Shown here piece by piece: positions 1-7,714 of a stretch of DNA of 64,000 nt (its first letter is position 1; every line of letters begins with the position of its first letter). The position numbers were made by a program, and so were the translations under genes. Location: assembly GCF_039680535.1 (NCBI RefSeq), contig NZ_JBDKSS010000014.1, forward strand, positions 1 through 64,000, read 5' to 3'. Source of the stretch: Parvibaculum sp039680535. GTDB lineage: Bacteria > Pseudomonadota > Alphaproteobacteria > Parvibaculales > Parvibaculaceae. Under the pieces are notes generated by a model. That model saw nothing but the letters and a program-made list of their open reading frames with translations. It did not search any database and had not been told where the DNA came from.

Positions 1-39
1 GTTGAGTCAACGGCCCGAAGCCGGTAATGGCTTCATCAC

Positions 40-127
40 GGAAGGGTGGCCGAGTGGTTTAAGGCACCGGTCTTGAAAACCGGCGATGGGCAACCATCCG
101 TGGGTTCGAATCCCACCCCTTCCGCCA
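40..127 (+). tRNA. tRNA-Ser (anticodon TGA)
   Basis: This is a class II tRNA with a long variable arm and an encoded 3' CCA (125-127). The acceptor strand GGAAGGG at 40-46 pairs with CCCTTCC just before the discriminator base. The anticodon TGA lies at 74-76 in the loop CTTGAAA, so it reads UCN serine codons. The T-arm GGTTCGAATCC is intact. The last 16 bases form the left attachment core of the adjacent integrated element, so the gene is the integration target and has stayed functional. Confidence 0.97.
112..127 (+). repeat. attL core in the tRNA-Ser 3' end
   Basis: The 16-mer CCCACCCCTTCCGCCA is the end of the tRNA-Ser gene. It recurs exactly at 10624-10639, beside a tyrosine-integrase gene, and the flanking bases differ on both sides. 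A tRNA 3' end repeated at the integrase-proximal boundary is the classical signature of site-specific integration. Confidence 0.9.
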
Positions 128-486
128 AGGTGCCTTATAAATCAATGACTTAAGCGGTAGTCACGGCTCCTGCCCACAATTCGACCCACAACGCGATTTT
201 GGCACTGACGAAATCGAAAAGGTGCTTGTGCCGCAGGCATCATTGCCGCGTCGACGCCCGTTTTTCCGAAATCTTGAAATTGTTCATTAATTATGGGTTT
301 CCGGCTTATTTTTCGGTCATTTCACCGCTTTTGGCGGGAATTTTGGGCGAGGAATAAAAAACCTCTGAATGAGCCCCAGCTGGTAACCACCCCAGTAGGT
401 GCCAGAGACTGAAGGTGCCCTAGGGCTCGACGCTCGGTTCTCCATCCGGCAGGATGCTCGAGGCGTTCAACTGAGGGGGGGAGACC
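128..486. other. Non-coding left end of the integrated element
   Basis: No convincing gene is present between the tRNA and the HIRAN gene. The stretch from about 268 to 360 is clearly AT-richer than its surroundings. It may hold element-end sequences (integrase arm sites) or the HIRAN promoter, but I could not define a clean promoter or a repeated arm-site motif. The final bases before 487 give a strong ribosome-binding site, GGGGGGAGA. Confidence 0.5.
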
Positions 487-948
487 ATGGGTTTCTTTGT
501 CGTCATCGGGCTGCTCGCGCTACTCGCTGTTTGGCTTTGGACGCGCAATCCCGAGGTTTCGTCGAACGCTTCCAATTCCGGACCCGTAGCCGTGAATGCA
601 ATCGAACTTCTGGGGGATGGTTCCTTTTCTTTCGAGATCGTAGGCGAAGCCTTCTATCAAGCGGCGATCGAGCTCATTGCTGGTGGAAGGACAGAGGAAG
701 GTGTGGAGGTCGAGACGCCTGCGCTGTTGGTCCCCGAGCCAACGAATCCGCACGATCACAACGCTGTGGCTGTCCAGATATTCGGACATACAGTTGGCTA
801 TCTCTCGCGCCCAAACGCGGCTCGCTACCGCGCGGCACACGGTCTGATACCTGCCAGTTGCACCGCTCTGATAGTAGGTGGATGGGACAGGGGACCAGAA
901 GACCAAGGCCATTTTGGCGTAAAGCTCGACATTGACGACGTGGTCTGA
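487..948 (+). CDS. Membrane-anchored HIRAN-domain protein
   Basis: The 153-residue product begins with a hydrophobic segment at about residues 2-18 (GFFVVIGLLALLAVWLW), which predicts a single N-terminal membrane anchor. Residues about 50-150 match the HIRAN domain: a GEAFYQ start, then LLVPEPTNPHDHNAVAV and VGYLSRPNAARYR, the typical NPxDxNAVxV and GYLxRxxAxxY core. HIRAN domains occur in Rad5/HLTF-type proteins, where they bind 3' single-stranded DNA ends, and also as stand-alone bacterial proteins of unknown role. The start has a strong GGGGGGAGA site just upstream. The gene is on the opposite strand to the phage module, at the attL side, as accessory cargo often is. Membrane attachment of a DNA-end-binding domain is odd, and a role against other phages is only a guess. 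Confidence 0.8.
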   Translation: MGFFVVIGLLALLAVWLWTRNPEVSSNASNSGPVAVNAIELLGDGSFSFEIVGEAFYQAAIELIAGGRTEEGVEVETPALLVPEPTNPHDHNAVAVQIFGHTVGYLSRPNAARYRAAHGLIPASCTALIVGGWDRGPEDQGHFGVKLDIDDVV

Positions 949-967
949 TGGAGGCCAATCAGGTCAG

Positions 968-989
968 AACCTCCCGGCGTCGGGAGGTT
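968..989 (+). terminator. Hairpin after the HIRAN gene
   Basis: A perfect 9-bp stem (AACCTCCCG / CGGGAGGTT) with a GCGT loop begins 20 bases after the HIRAN stop codon. It has only three T residues downstream, so it is a weak intrinsic terminator. A second short hairpin with a T5 run, AACCG-CCGG-CGGTTTTT, follows at 1030-1046. Confidence 0.6.
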
Positions 990-1074
990 TCGATGCTCCT
1001 GTCCTTTCAATCCTTGGAATCGTTCGAACAACCGCCGGCGGTTTTTGACGACGCGCGGTCAGCCTGAAATGAAG

Positions 1075-1102
1075 AAGGCGGCGCCAGTGCAGGCGCCGCC
1101 TT
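1075..1102. terminator. Bidirectional terminator-like hairpin
   Basis: A perfect 11-bp stem (AAGGCGGCGCC / GGCGCCGCCTT) with loop AGTGCA sits between the convergent HIRAN gene and the acidic-protein gene. It can serve transcription from either side. Confidence 0.65.
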
Positions 1103-1155
1103 CCTATCAATCCTGTTGAACTCGGGAGCCGCTCAATGCGGCGCTTGAAGCGCCT

Positions 1156-1605
1156 TCATTTCTTCGGATGGAGAAGGTCGTGGGCCATAAGGCCTTCACA
1201 GTCTCCGTTATTCGCACCTTCCCATGCGGCCGCCGGCTCCGGGTTTGTCCACCCGAGGCTCTCCTCGTCATCTGATGTATCGAGCTCGCAGTCGACGGGG
1301 TATCCGCAAAAGCCGCCTCCGATAGACGGCTCATCATCGCCGGTGTCCTCGTCATCGCCGGTGTCCTCCAGATCGGGATCATCGTCGAGTTCGTCTAGGA
1401 TCAATATCCCAAGCTCGACGAATTCTTCGAGCATGGCGCGGGTGGCTTTTGTGGCAGTGAACGCTGGCTTGCTGCTGGCCAAAGCGAAACCGACTGCGAT
1501 GAGATGGTTCACCATTTGATGAACGGATGGCCGGGCGGTCTCGAGGTTTTTCAGTATCCGGGCAGCGCTGCGGGATGTGGTAGCATTGCGCTCAGCTTTA
1601 GGCAT
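1156..1605 (-). CDS. Highly acidic hypothetical protein
   Basis: The 149-residue product is not recognised. Its first half (to about residue 70) is predicted helical and mildly basic at the N terminus. The middle, about residues 71-95, is dense in Asp/Glu and contains a tandem DTGDDE repeat, seen in DNA as a near-exact 15-bp duplication around 1331-1360. GGAG lies 8 bases before the ATG at 1605, which supports the start. The gene is divergent from the ribbon-helix-helix gene at 1691 with an 85-bp spacer, suggesting shared control. Very acidic small phage proteins sometimes mimic DNA, but nothing here proves that role. Confidence 0.6.
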   Translation of the reverse strand: MPKAERNATTSRSAARILKNLETARPSVHQMVNHLIAVGFALASSKPAFTATKATRAMLEEFVELGILILDELDDDPDLEDTGDDEDTGDDEPSIGGGFCGYPVDCELDTSDDEESLGWTNPEPAAAWEGANNGDCEGLMAHDLLHPKK

Positions 1606-1690
1606 CGGGTGATCTCCGTGCTTGGGGTTAGGGTCGGAAAAGAGGTTGCCGCCTCTTGTCCGGCCCGCTATTTTGCGTCATCATAAAATC

Positions 1691-1885
1691 ATGGCGAAAG
1701 ATTTTATGCAATCACAAAACAAACGCGGCCGCCCGGCCACCGGAACCAATACTTCCATCGGCGTCAGGATGCCGGACGCGGAGATTGCGGCCATTGACGC
1801 TTGGCGGGCGAAGCAACCCGAGCCACCGTCTCGTCCCGAAGCCATACGCCAGCTCGTTAGAAAAGCCCTGAAAGGCAAGGCATAG
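1691..1885 (+). CDS. Small ribbon-helix-helix DNA-binding protein
   Basis: The 64-residue product has the ribbon-helix-helix layout. A basic N-terminal arm (KRGRPATGTNTS) leads to a strand (IGVRM), then helix 1 (PDAEIAAIDAWRAKQ), then helix 2 (SRPEAIRQLVRKAL), with the usual SRPEAIR turn. CopG/Arc/MetJ-type proteins of this size are dimeric repressors or antitoxin-like regulators. An alternative start at 1706 has a better Shine-Dalgarno-like GAAAG. No toxin gene is adjacent. The neighbours are the divergent acidic-protein gene and, 14 bp away and convergent, the tape measure gene, so autoregulation of the divergent pair is the simplest idea. Confidence 0.75.
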   Translation: MAKDFMQSQNKRGRPATGTNTSIGVRMPDAEIAAIDAWRAKQPEPPSRPEAIRQLVRKALKGKA

Positions 1886-1899
1886 GCCGGCCACGGTCG

Positions 1900-4800
1900 T
1901 TATGCGGCGAGTGCTTGCTGCAGCATCTTGAGATCTAGCCGCATTCTGCTGATCTCGTCCTTAACCGCCGTGATCGCCTCAACCTGGCTTTGGGTAGCGA
2001 GCTGCATCGCCTTGGTGATCTGATCCGCTATCGACTGTTGCGATGAAATGCTCTCGCCCAGCGCCGCCAGGCTCTGTGTGACGTAGGACTCGACCGATGA
2101 AAAGCCAGCCGTCGAGCCGTAGTTCGTCCTTGCGATCGACAGGTAATTCGACGCCGCGCCGGTCAGGTTGCTGGTCTGGGTGAGGTCGCCGCCCTGCACC
2201 TTGGCGAGCAGGTCATTGAACTGCTGCTGGGCAAGGGACTGTTTCCCGAGAGGCGATAGGCTCGACACGTCCGAGAGTTGCTGGCCGCTCAGGAAGTTCG
2301 TGATCGTCGAGAGAGAGCTTGCGACGTTCGCATAACCGCCGAGGCTGTACCCCGCGCTCGCTTCATCGAGCTGCTTCTGCCGCGCCGCTTCGAGCTTCGA
2401 CAGGAGATCGGTCGAAAGCCCGAGGTCGGTCGCCTGCTTCTTCAGCGCATCAAAGCTGTCATTGATCGACTGGAGCGCCGTGACGAGCGGATCGGCCGCC
2501 ACCGCCGTCGATTGAAGGATGTTCTGGACCAGCGTCAGGTTCGAGATGATCTCTTCCGCCGTGCCGCCCTTGTCGAGCACCTTCTGGATATCGGCATTGG
2601 TGACGCCGGTTACCTGCTTCGCAAGCTGCTGGACCATCCAGTCGATGGCTTGCTGCGCGCCTTCCTCCGTGTTCGCAAAGGTCTTGCGCGAGCCGAGATT
2701 GTTCCAGAACGTCGCGCCGTCGCCCACACCGACCACGATGCCGTCACGCGAGCCGACCTTGGTAAAGGCCGAGTTCGGGCCCGTGCCGCCGGTCAGCGCG
2801 AGCAATTGCTTTTCGATGGCGAGGAACGAACTGGCGAGGTTCTGCGACGCGCTGTTGTTCGTGTCGCTCGTCTCGTCCGCCCGGCCATGCTCGACCGATC
2901 CGATGGTTCCCTTCGTCAGGTCGATGCCGGTATTCGCGAACATGTCGGAGGGCTGGCTGTTGCCGAACAGGCCGCCTAGCGCATTGCCCAGGAATGAGCC
3001 GATCAGAGTTCCGACAACTGGGATCGGAATGAAAGACCCTGCAATTGCTCCGATGGTGCCGCCGATGTTTGCGCCGATGCCGCGATCACCGAAGAGCGCG
3101 TTGGCGCCGAGATTACCGAGCAGGCCGCCCGCCATGCCACCCAGTGACGACAGGTTGAGGCCAGCGTTGCCGAATGTCGCACCAAGATCAGCACCCCCGA
3201 GCCAGTTCCCGGCTGAGGCGAACAGGTCACCGACCCCCGTGGAGCCGTTGAGCCAGGTCGAGGCGCTAAAAAGATTGCCGATCGAGCCGAGCAGGCTGCC
3301 CCCACCGCTCAATGAACCGAGACTGCTTGCAGCACTTCCTCCCGCGCTCACGATCCCGAGAAGCGAGGAATTGCTTCCCACGATCTGCGTGACAATCGGC
3401 AGGATCAGCGTGTTCTCAAGGAACGTCGCCGCGAGCTTCACCAGAAGACGTTTCGCGCCCGCAAGCGCCGCGTCCCACATGTCCTCCCACATCGACTTGC
3501 CGGAGTTCCCCACCCCGGTCAGGCCGTCGACCAGATAGCTCGTGATATCGTCGCTATAGGTCTTCGCGAGCGAGGTCACATCGTTCCAGTAGCGGGTCTG
3601 GTCTTCGATCGCCTTCTGCTTGTCGAACTCGGCCATGTGCTTGTTCACCTCACCAAGCTGGCCGTTGTATTTCTCCATCAATTCGTTGCGGTGCTGCTGG
3701 CGCTCGGCTGCGAGTTCCTCTTCGTGCTTCACCTGCGGATCGAGGATCTGCGCAATCCGAAGGGCTTCGAGGTCGTTCGCCGTCTTCAGCTTCTCGTTGT
3801 TGAGGTCCTTGGCCGAGGCTTCGGCGCGTTCGCCCGCTTCGACCTTTTTCAGCGCCGCGTAATAGGCCTCATATGCCGTTTTGCCGAGGCCGACCGTGGC
3901 GAGTGCCGCCTTCATCTTCAGCTCGGCTTCGTGACCCGCCGCCGCGGACTCGCCGTAAGCGTCAGCGATGAGGCCCTGCATCTTCGCTTGCAGTTCCATC
4001 GAGGCGATACTCTTCTCCGCCTGCTTCCGTTCGCTTTCGAGCGCCTTGGAGGCCTTGTCGTACGAGCCTGTCAGCTTGCTGATGACCTCGTTCTGGGTCA
4101 CCAGGCGCTCTGCCAGCGCCCGAGCCTGATCTCCGGTTCCGGCGAAATTGCCGCGCAGGATTTCCTGCGTCTTGGCCGTGACTTCGTATTCGTGTCGGGA
4201 GCGACCCAGCGCGTCGATCAGGTTGTCGTTATCCGCGATCTGCTTGTCATAGCTCGATCCGAGGCCGGTGAGGCGTTCGCGGAGTTTGCTCACTGAGTTC
4301 GATGCATCGTCATAGGCGGCGCCGGCCTCATTGATCTTCTCCTGCAATTGCGCGATGCCGGCGGCCTCATTGGCTGCCCGCGTCCGGTAATAGGCGCCGG
4401 CACGGTCTGCGCTCGCGCCGCTCGCCCGGTCCCGAATTTCCGCCGCTGCGGCTTGATCGAGGATCGCCTGTGCAAGTCGAAGTTCTTCCCTCGCCGCCGC
4501 CTGGGTCGCTTCAGCGGATCGCAGACGCTCCTCCGTCGCCTTCCGTGAGAGTTCGATTTCGCGGCTGGTCTGATCGGCAAGGGCGCCGGTGGCCTTCTGG
4601 AGCGCATCCATCGACTTCGTGGCGGACTCAGCTCCTTTGTCCGTATCCACAAGCGAGGTGTAGAGAGCCCCCAGGACCGCGCCCGCAGCGCCGATGACGG
4701 CGCCCCACGGCCCGAACATCGAGATCAGCTGGGTTCCCTGCTGGATGAACGGACGCAGGACGCCCTGCCCCGATGCAACCTGAACGGCGAAGTCGCCGAT

Positions 4801-5223
4801 CTGATAGCCCGCCTGCTGCGCTATGGCGCCCATGTTGCGGGTGGTGCCGCCGGCCTTTGTCGTGGCTCCATCGAGGGCGGCGAGACCGGTAATCGTGCGC
4901 TGATAATTCGCGGTGACCTTGGCCGAGACTGTGGCGGCCCGCTCCTGCGAGATGTTTCCATCTTCGACGGCACGCTGCACTATAGCCAGCTGGCGTTCGT
5001 AGAGTTGCTGGGCTCGAACGGCCTTGTCGACCGAGGCCTCGAGCTTGTCGATGGTGCGCGACGAGGTGATCTGTCGCTGCTCAATCTGAGCCGTGGTGTC
5101 GACCACCTTCTGGCCGGATACCACCATCTTCTCGTTTGCCTGAGCGACGCCATCCGCCGCGCGCTGATAGTCGCTCGACTCGAGCCCCATCTGCGTCACG
5201 ACGCGGCGAATGACGTCTGCCAT
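1900..5223 (-). CDS. Phage tail tape measure protein
   Basis: The 1107-residue product fits the tape measure family: a long coiled-coil N-terminal half, then DFAVQVASGQGVLRPFIQQG and a hydrophobic Gly/Ala segment (about residues 140-195), further coiled coil, a large Gly/Ser/Leu-rich membrane-like region (about 590-760), and a helical C terminus. Tape measure proteins set tail length at roughly 0.15 nm per residue, which would give a tail near 165 nm. Its ATG shares one base with the stop of the upstream 68-residue gene (TAATG), so the two are translationally coupled. No tail tube, tail tip or chaperone gene accompanies it. The reading frame is intact. Confidence 0.9.
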   Translation of the reverse strand: MADVIRRVVTQMGLESSDYQRAADGVAQANEKMVVSGQKVVDTTAQIEQRQITSSRTIDKLEASVDKAVRAQQLYERQLAIVQRAVEDGNISQERAATVSAKVTANYQRTITGLAALDGATTKAGGTTRNMGAIAQQAGYQIGDFAVQVASGQGVLRPFIQQGTQLISMFGPWGAVIGAAGAVLGALYTSLVDTDKGAESATKSMDALQKATGALADQTSREIELSRKATEERLRSAEATQAAAREELRLAQAILDQAAAAEIRDRASGASADRAGAYYRTRAANEAAGIAQLQEKINEAGAAYDDASNSVSKLRERLTGLGSSYDKQIADNDNLIDALGRSRHEYEVTAKTQEILRGNFAGTGDQARALAERLVTQNEVISKLTGSYDKASKALESERKQAEKSIASMELQAKMQGLIADAYGESAAAGHEAELKMKAALATVGLGKTAYEAYYAALKKVEAGERAEASAKDLNNEKLKTANDLEALRIAQILDPQVKHEEELAAERQQHRNELMEKYNGQLGEVNKHMAEFDKQKAIEDQTRYWNDVTSLAKTYSDDITSYLVDGLTGVGNSGKSMWEDMWDAALAGAKRLLVKLAATFLENTLILPIVTQIVGSNSSLLGIVSAGGSAASSLGSLSGGGSLLGSIGNLFSASTWLNGSTGVGDLFASAGNWLGGADLGATFGNAGLNLSSLGGMAGGLLGNLGANALFGDRGIGANIGGTIGAIAGSFIPIPVVGTLIGSFLGNALGGLFGNSQPSDMFANTGIDLTKGTIGSVEHGRADETSDTNNSASQNLASSFLAIEKQLLALTGGTGPNSAFTKVGSRDGIVVGVGDGATFWNNLGSRKTFANTEEGAQQAIDWMVQQLAKQVTGVTNADIQKVLDKGGTAEEIISNLTLVQNILQSTAVAADPLVTALQSINDSFDALKKQATDLGLSTDLLSKLEAARQKQLDEASAGYSLGGYANVASSLSTITNFLSGQQLSDVSSLSPLGKQSLAQQQFNDLLAKVQGGDLTQTSNLTGAASNYLSIARTNYGSTAGFSSVESYVTQSLAALGESISSQQSIADQITKAMQLATQSQVEAITAVKDEISRMRLDLKMLQQALAA

Positions 5224-5429
5224 TAGGCTTTACCTCCGGGGAGCGAAACCACCTTGCCGCGTTTCTGTGCGGTGGCTTCGAGATATTGAACGCGCTGAAC
5301 CAGGGCAATGTGAGCGGCGGTCAATTCAGCAAACGCCGCTGCGAGCGCGGTGATTACCTCCGTCGCTTTGGCCTGGTTGGTCTCGACCACCTTCTGGATT
5401 TTTAGCCAGTTCTCTGCGTCATCGGCCAT
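5223..5429 (-). CDS. 68-residue coiled-coil protein between capsid and tape measure genes
   Basis: This small gene has an ideal ribosome-binding site (GGAGG six bases before the ATG at 5429) 10 bp after the capsid gene stop. The product starts MADDAENWLKIQ and is almost entirely helical, with a heptad-like A/L pattern (VITALAAAFAELTAAHIALVQ) and a basic tail. It is not a recognisable connector, tail protein or tail chaperone. Its place, where a normal phage has many head-tail genes, makes it a candidate adaptor or a remnant of a longer operon. The stop overlaps the tape measure start by one base. Confidence 0.7.
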   Translation of the reverse strand: MADDAENWLKIQKVVETNQAKATEVITALAAAFAELTAAHIALVQRVQYLEATAQKRGKVVSLPGGKA

Positions 5430-5439
5430 TGACGTCCTC

Positions 5440-6588
5440 CTATGCCGAGATCTGCTGCAATTTGATCGCATCGCTATTTGCCACACCGCCGCCGACGCGC
5501 TTGAAGGCGTCGAAGAGGACGTTCGGCTTGCTCGTGTAGGGATCGCGGACAAGGCGGAGGCCGAGCCGGTCGACGATGACGTACGCCTTTTGCCAGTCTG
5601 CGAACGCGACGGGAAATGTCCCTGCCGCAATCGTCGGCATGTTCTCATCAAACTCCACCGGCCTTCCGAGCAACGTCGGCAGCACGCCTGCCGTCGAACT
5701 GGACCGCCAGATGTAATCGCCATAGCCGTCTTTGAGCTTGTCGAGCGCATTAGCCGTCGCGGAGGCCATCAGCCAGGTAGCGTTCGCCCGGTGCGGCGCG
5801 CGGAGCGTCCAATAGAGATCGCGCAACCCGTCTGCGGTGATCGCCGTGGCGGAGCCGCTGTTGACGAATTGCAGCGCGTTTCCGGGCCGGCTGGCCATGT
5901 CGCCGAGGGCGCTTTTTGCGAGGGTCATGAAACCCTGCGGTTCGAGCGGCGTGTCGCCGTTCACGAAACTTTCGCCCTCGACACGGGCGAACTTGTCGGA
6001 GAGTTTTCCTTCGATCCACGCGCCGACGTTGACGGACGAGGTGTCGAGCAGTTTCTGGGTGACCGGCTGCTGTCCCCAGATTTCGCAGAGCGGTACGCGG
6101 AACATGCCGAGCTGAGGCGTCGCCGTCGCGCCGCGTTCCTGCCTTTCGCCGACCCATTGAGCGCCGGACTCATCATTGTCGATCGGCTCCTCCCAGACGT
6201 CCCCGGCCTCAAGCGAAATGGTGCGAGACAGACGGCGAATGGGCGACTGGTCGTAGATGCGTTTCGTCATCGTCGACGACATTTGCGGCAAGACGAAGTA
6301 GCCGGCAGCGGGATCGAAGTCAGTCGCCAGCGCCTTGAATTCCGTTTCGTCGCCCGATTTGATGAAAGCGCCGAGGGCCTTATGTTCCGCTGCGAGATCG
6401 CCCGCCTTGGTGTCGAGATCGCCGCCACCACCGGGACGCGCCGGGCGGTTGAATTTCTTCTCCAGCTCGTCCTGTCGCTTCAGAAGCGCGGCCAAGCTGC
6501 CCTCCATTTTCGCGGCGAGATCGTCGATCAATTCGACGACGTCCGGCTCGTCTTCGCCACGATCTTTCGTTTCGATTTTCCGGTTCAT
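5440..6588 (-). CDS. HK97-type major capsid protein
   Basis: The 382-residue product has the HK97 gp5 plan. A charged coiled-coil scaffolding (delta) segment spans about residues 10-47, followed by a Gly-rich linker where the prohead protease would cut. The capsid fold starts near 66 (HKALGAFIKSGDETEFKAL) and includes GYFVLPQMSSTM, the E-loop region, WEEPIDNDESGAQWVGE, PQGFM and a P-domain/A-domain end with AFADWQKAYVIVDR and VLFDAFKRVGG. Length and motif order are normal, so it should be able to form shells. Its ATG overlaps the protease stop (ATGA), giving the usual protease-capsid pair. The portal gene, which normally lies upstream, is absent. Confidence 0.95.
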   Translation of the reverse strand: MNRKIETKDRGEDEPDVVELIDDLAAKMEGSLAALLKRQDELEKKFNRPARPGGGGDLDTKAGDLAAEHKALGAFIKSGDETEFKALATDFDPAAGYFVLPQMSSTMTKRIYDQSPIRRLSRTISLEAGDVWEEPIDNDESGAQWVGERQERGATATPQLGMFRVPLCEIWGQQPVTQKLLDTSSVNVGAWIEGKLSDKFARVEGESFVNGDTPLEPQGFMTLAKSALGDMASRPGNALQFVNSGSATAITADGLRDLYWTLRAPHRANATWLMASATANALDKLKDGYGDYIWRSSSTAGVLPTLLGRPVEFDENMPTIAAGTFPVAFADWQKAYVIVDRLGLRLVRDPYTSKPNVLFDAFKRVGGGVANSDAIKLQQISA

Positions 6589-7241
6589 GATTTTTGTCCT
6601 TTGTTGAAGTTTTCGATGTGGCGGCGGAGCGCGTCCGCAAGACGGGATTTCGTGTCGGTGTCGTCTTCGACGTTCAGGGCGGACCAGTCGACGTTGGCGA
6701 GAAGGGCCCGAGCGAGCTTTCCATTCATGCCAGGCATGTGCATGAGGTGGCTCTTCACGTCGGCGCGCGTGATGGTGGTCTGTGTCTTCACCGCGCTGAT
6801 CCGGGCACTATCGAGCATCGGGAAAGTGACAAGCGAGATTTCGACGAGGTCGAGCTGATCGAGAAAGCGCCCGCGTCCGCCGGCCGGACGGCTCTTGATC
6901 GTTCGGTAGCCGATGCTGAGGCCGTTCAGTGCGCCTGCCTTGGCAAGGGCGAAGGCTTCCTGACCGCGCGAAGTCTCGAGGACGATGCGACCGGAGACCT
7001 TCAAGCCGCGTCGATCTTCGACGGCGGAATTCCAAGACCCTATCGGCTCGTCTGGTCGGTGCTGCCAGAGCATCGGGATTTGCCGCCCCGCCGCCTTGGT
7101 CGTGGCCAGCGACGCAGCGAAGGCGCCCGCTTGAACGGTATCGCCGCCATGATCCTTCGTGCCGAACTCGGATGCGTAGCCGACGATTTCGCCGCGGTCA
7201 CCAGCGAGCTTGAATTCGAGGGGAGCGAGAAAGTCAGCCAT
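6585..7241 (-). CDS. HK97-family prohead protease
   Basis: The 218-residue product matches the caudovirus prohead protease family (U35). It starts FKLAGDRGEIVGYASEFGTKDHGGDTVQAGAF in two parts, has the catalytic His in MLWQH (His61) and Ser in LNGLSIGY (Ser109), and the conserved LVEISLVTFPML strand at about 132-143. The enzyme trims the scaffolding part of the capsid protein during head maturation. It overlaps the upstream small gene by 8 bp and the capsid gene by 4 bp, consistent with one transcript. The C-terminal 60 residues are less conserved. Confidence 0.93.
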   Translation of the reverse strand: MADFLAPLEFKLAGDRGEIVGYASEFGTKDHGGDTVQAGAFAASLATTKAAGRQIPMLWQHRPDEPIGSWNSAVEDRRGLKVSGRIVLETSRGQEAFALAKAGALNGLSIGYRTIKSRPAGGRGRFLDQLDLVEISLVTFPMLDSARISAVKTQTTITRADVKSHLMHMPGMNGKLARALLANVDWSALNVEDDTDTKSRLADALRRHIENFNKGQKS

Positions 7242-7479
7242 GACGGCGGGCCTCCTTCACTTCGGCGGCGGCGTTCTTGATTTCCTCGAGCACGTGAAGC
7301 GCGTCATAGGTCCGGCCGCAGAGGATCAACTCAGACGCTTTGCCGATGAGCTCAATGAGATCTTCGGCCATTTTGCCGTTGATCAAGGCTTGTCGCGTTG
7401 CGAACTCAGCCAGGCGGCGCGCCTGGTCATGGTCTGCGTTCGCGATCAAGCGAGAGTATTCGAGTGGGAGAGCTGTCAT
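7234..7479 (-). CDS. Small helical protein upstream of the protease
   Basis: I place the start at the ATG at 7479, which has GAGG about 9 bases upstream, giving an 81-residue product (MTALPLEYSRLIANADHD...). A GTG at 7551 would add 24 residues but has no ribosome-binding site and would overlap the next small gene. The protein is all-helical with conserved-looking ARRLAEFATRQALINGKMAEDLIELIGKA, split here by nothing obvious. No domain is recognised. It overlaps the protease start by 8 bp, so it belongs to the morphogenesis transcript. Confidence 0.65.
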   Translation of the reverse strand: MTALPLEYSRLIANADHDQARRLAEFATRQALINGKMAEDLIELIGKASELILCGRTYDALHVLEEIKNAAAEVKEARRHG

Positions 7480-7489
7480 GCGCGCGGCC

Positions 7490-7633
7490 TCATGCAAACG
7501 AGATCGACGGCCACCGAAGGCCGCTTGTGATCCCGCGCTGATGAAAGCCACCTTGCGCTGGGGAGTGTCGAACAGCGGATGAAGCCACCTCGCAATGTTC
7601 GAGCGATTTTAGAATAGGTGATTTTGTTTTCAT
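7490..7633 (-). CDS. Possible 47-residue protein
   Basis: This short frame begins with ATG at 7633, preceded by GAGG with a 9-base spacer, and encodes a basic peptide starting MKTKSPILKSLEHCEVASS. Its TGA at 7490-7492 forms part of the GAGG site of the next gene, so translation would be coupled. No homology is recognised. It is the first frame after the dyad-repeat region and so could be the first gene of the capsid transcript, or just leader sequence. Confidence 0.4.
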   Translation of the reverse strand: MKTKSPILKSLEHCEVASSAVRHSPAQGGFHQRGITSGLRWPSISFA

Positions 7634-7714
7634 GTGCAAATCCTCAGTTGTTCCGGGTGCGGAGCGCGAGTTGACCCCAATCGTTCTGTCAGCGTGACCA
7701 CCTGGTAGACTACA

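Noticed and set aside
399..935. 178-codon frame overlapping the HIRAN gene
   Set aside because: It is Arg/Cys-rich with no ribosome-binding site, whereas the overlapping frame has a strong site and a HIRAN domain.
5350..6858. 502-codon plus-strand frame opposite the capsid gene
   Set aside because: It mirrors the third-position GC of the capsid and protease genes and shows no family features.
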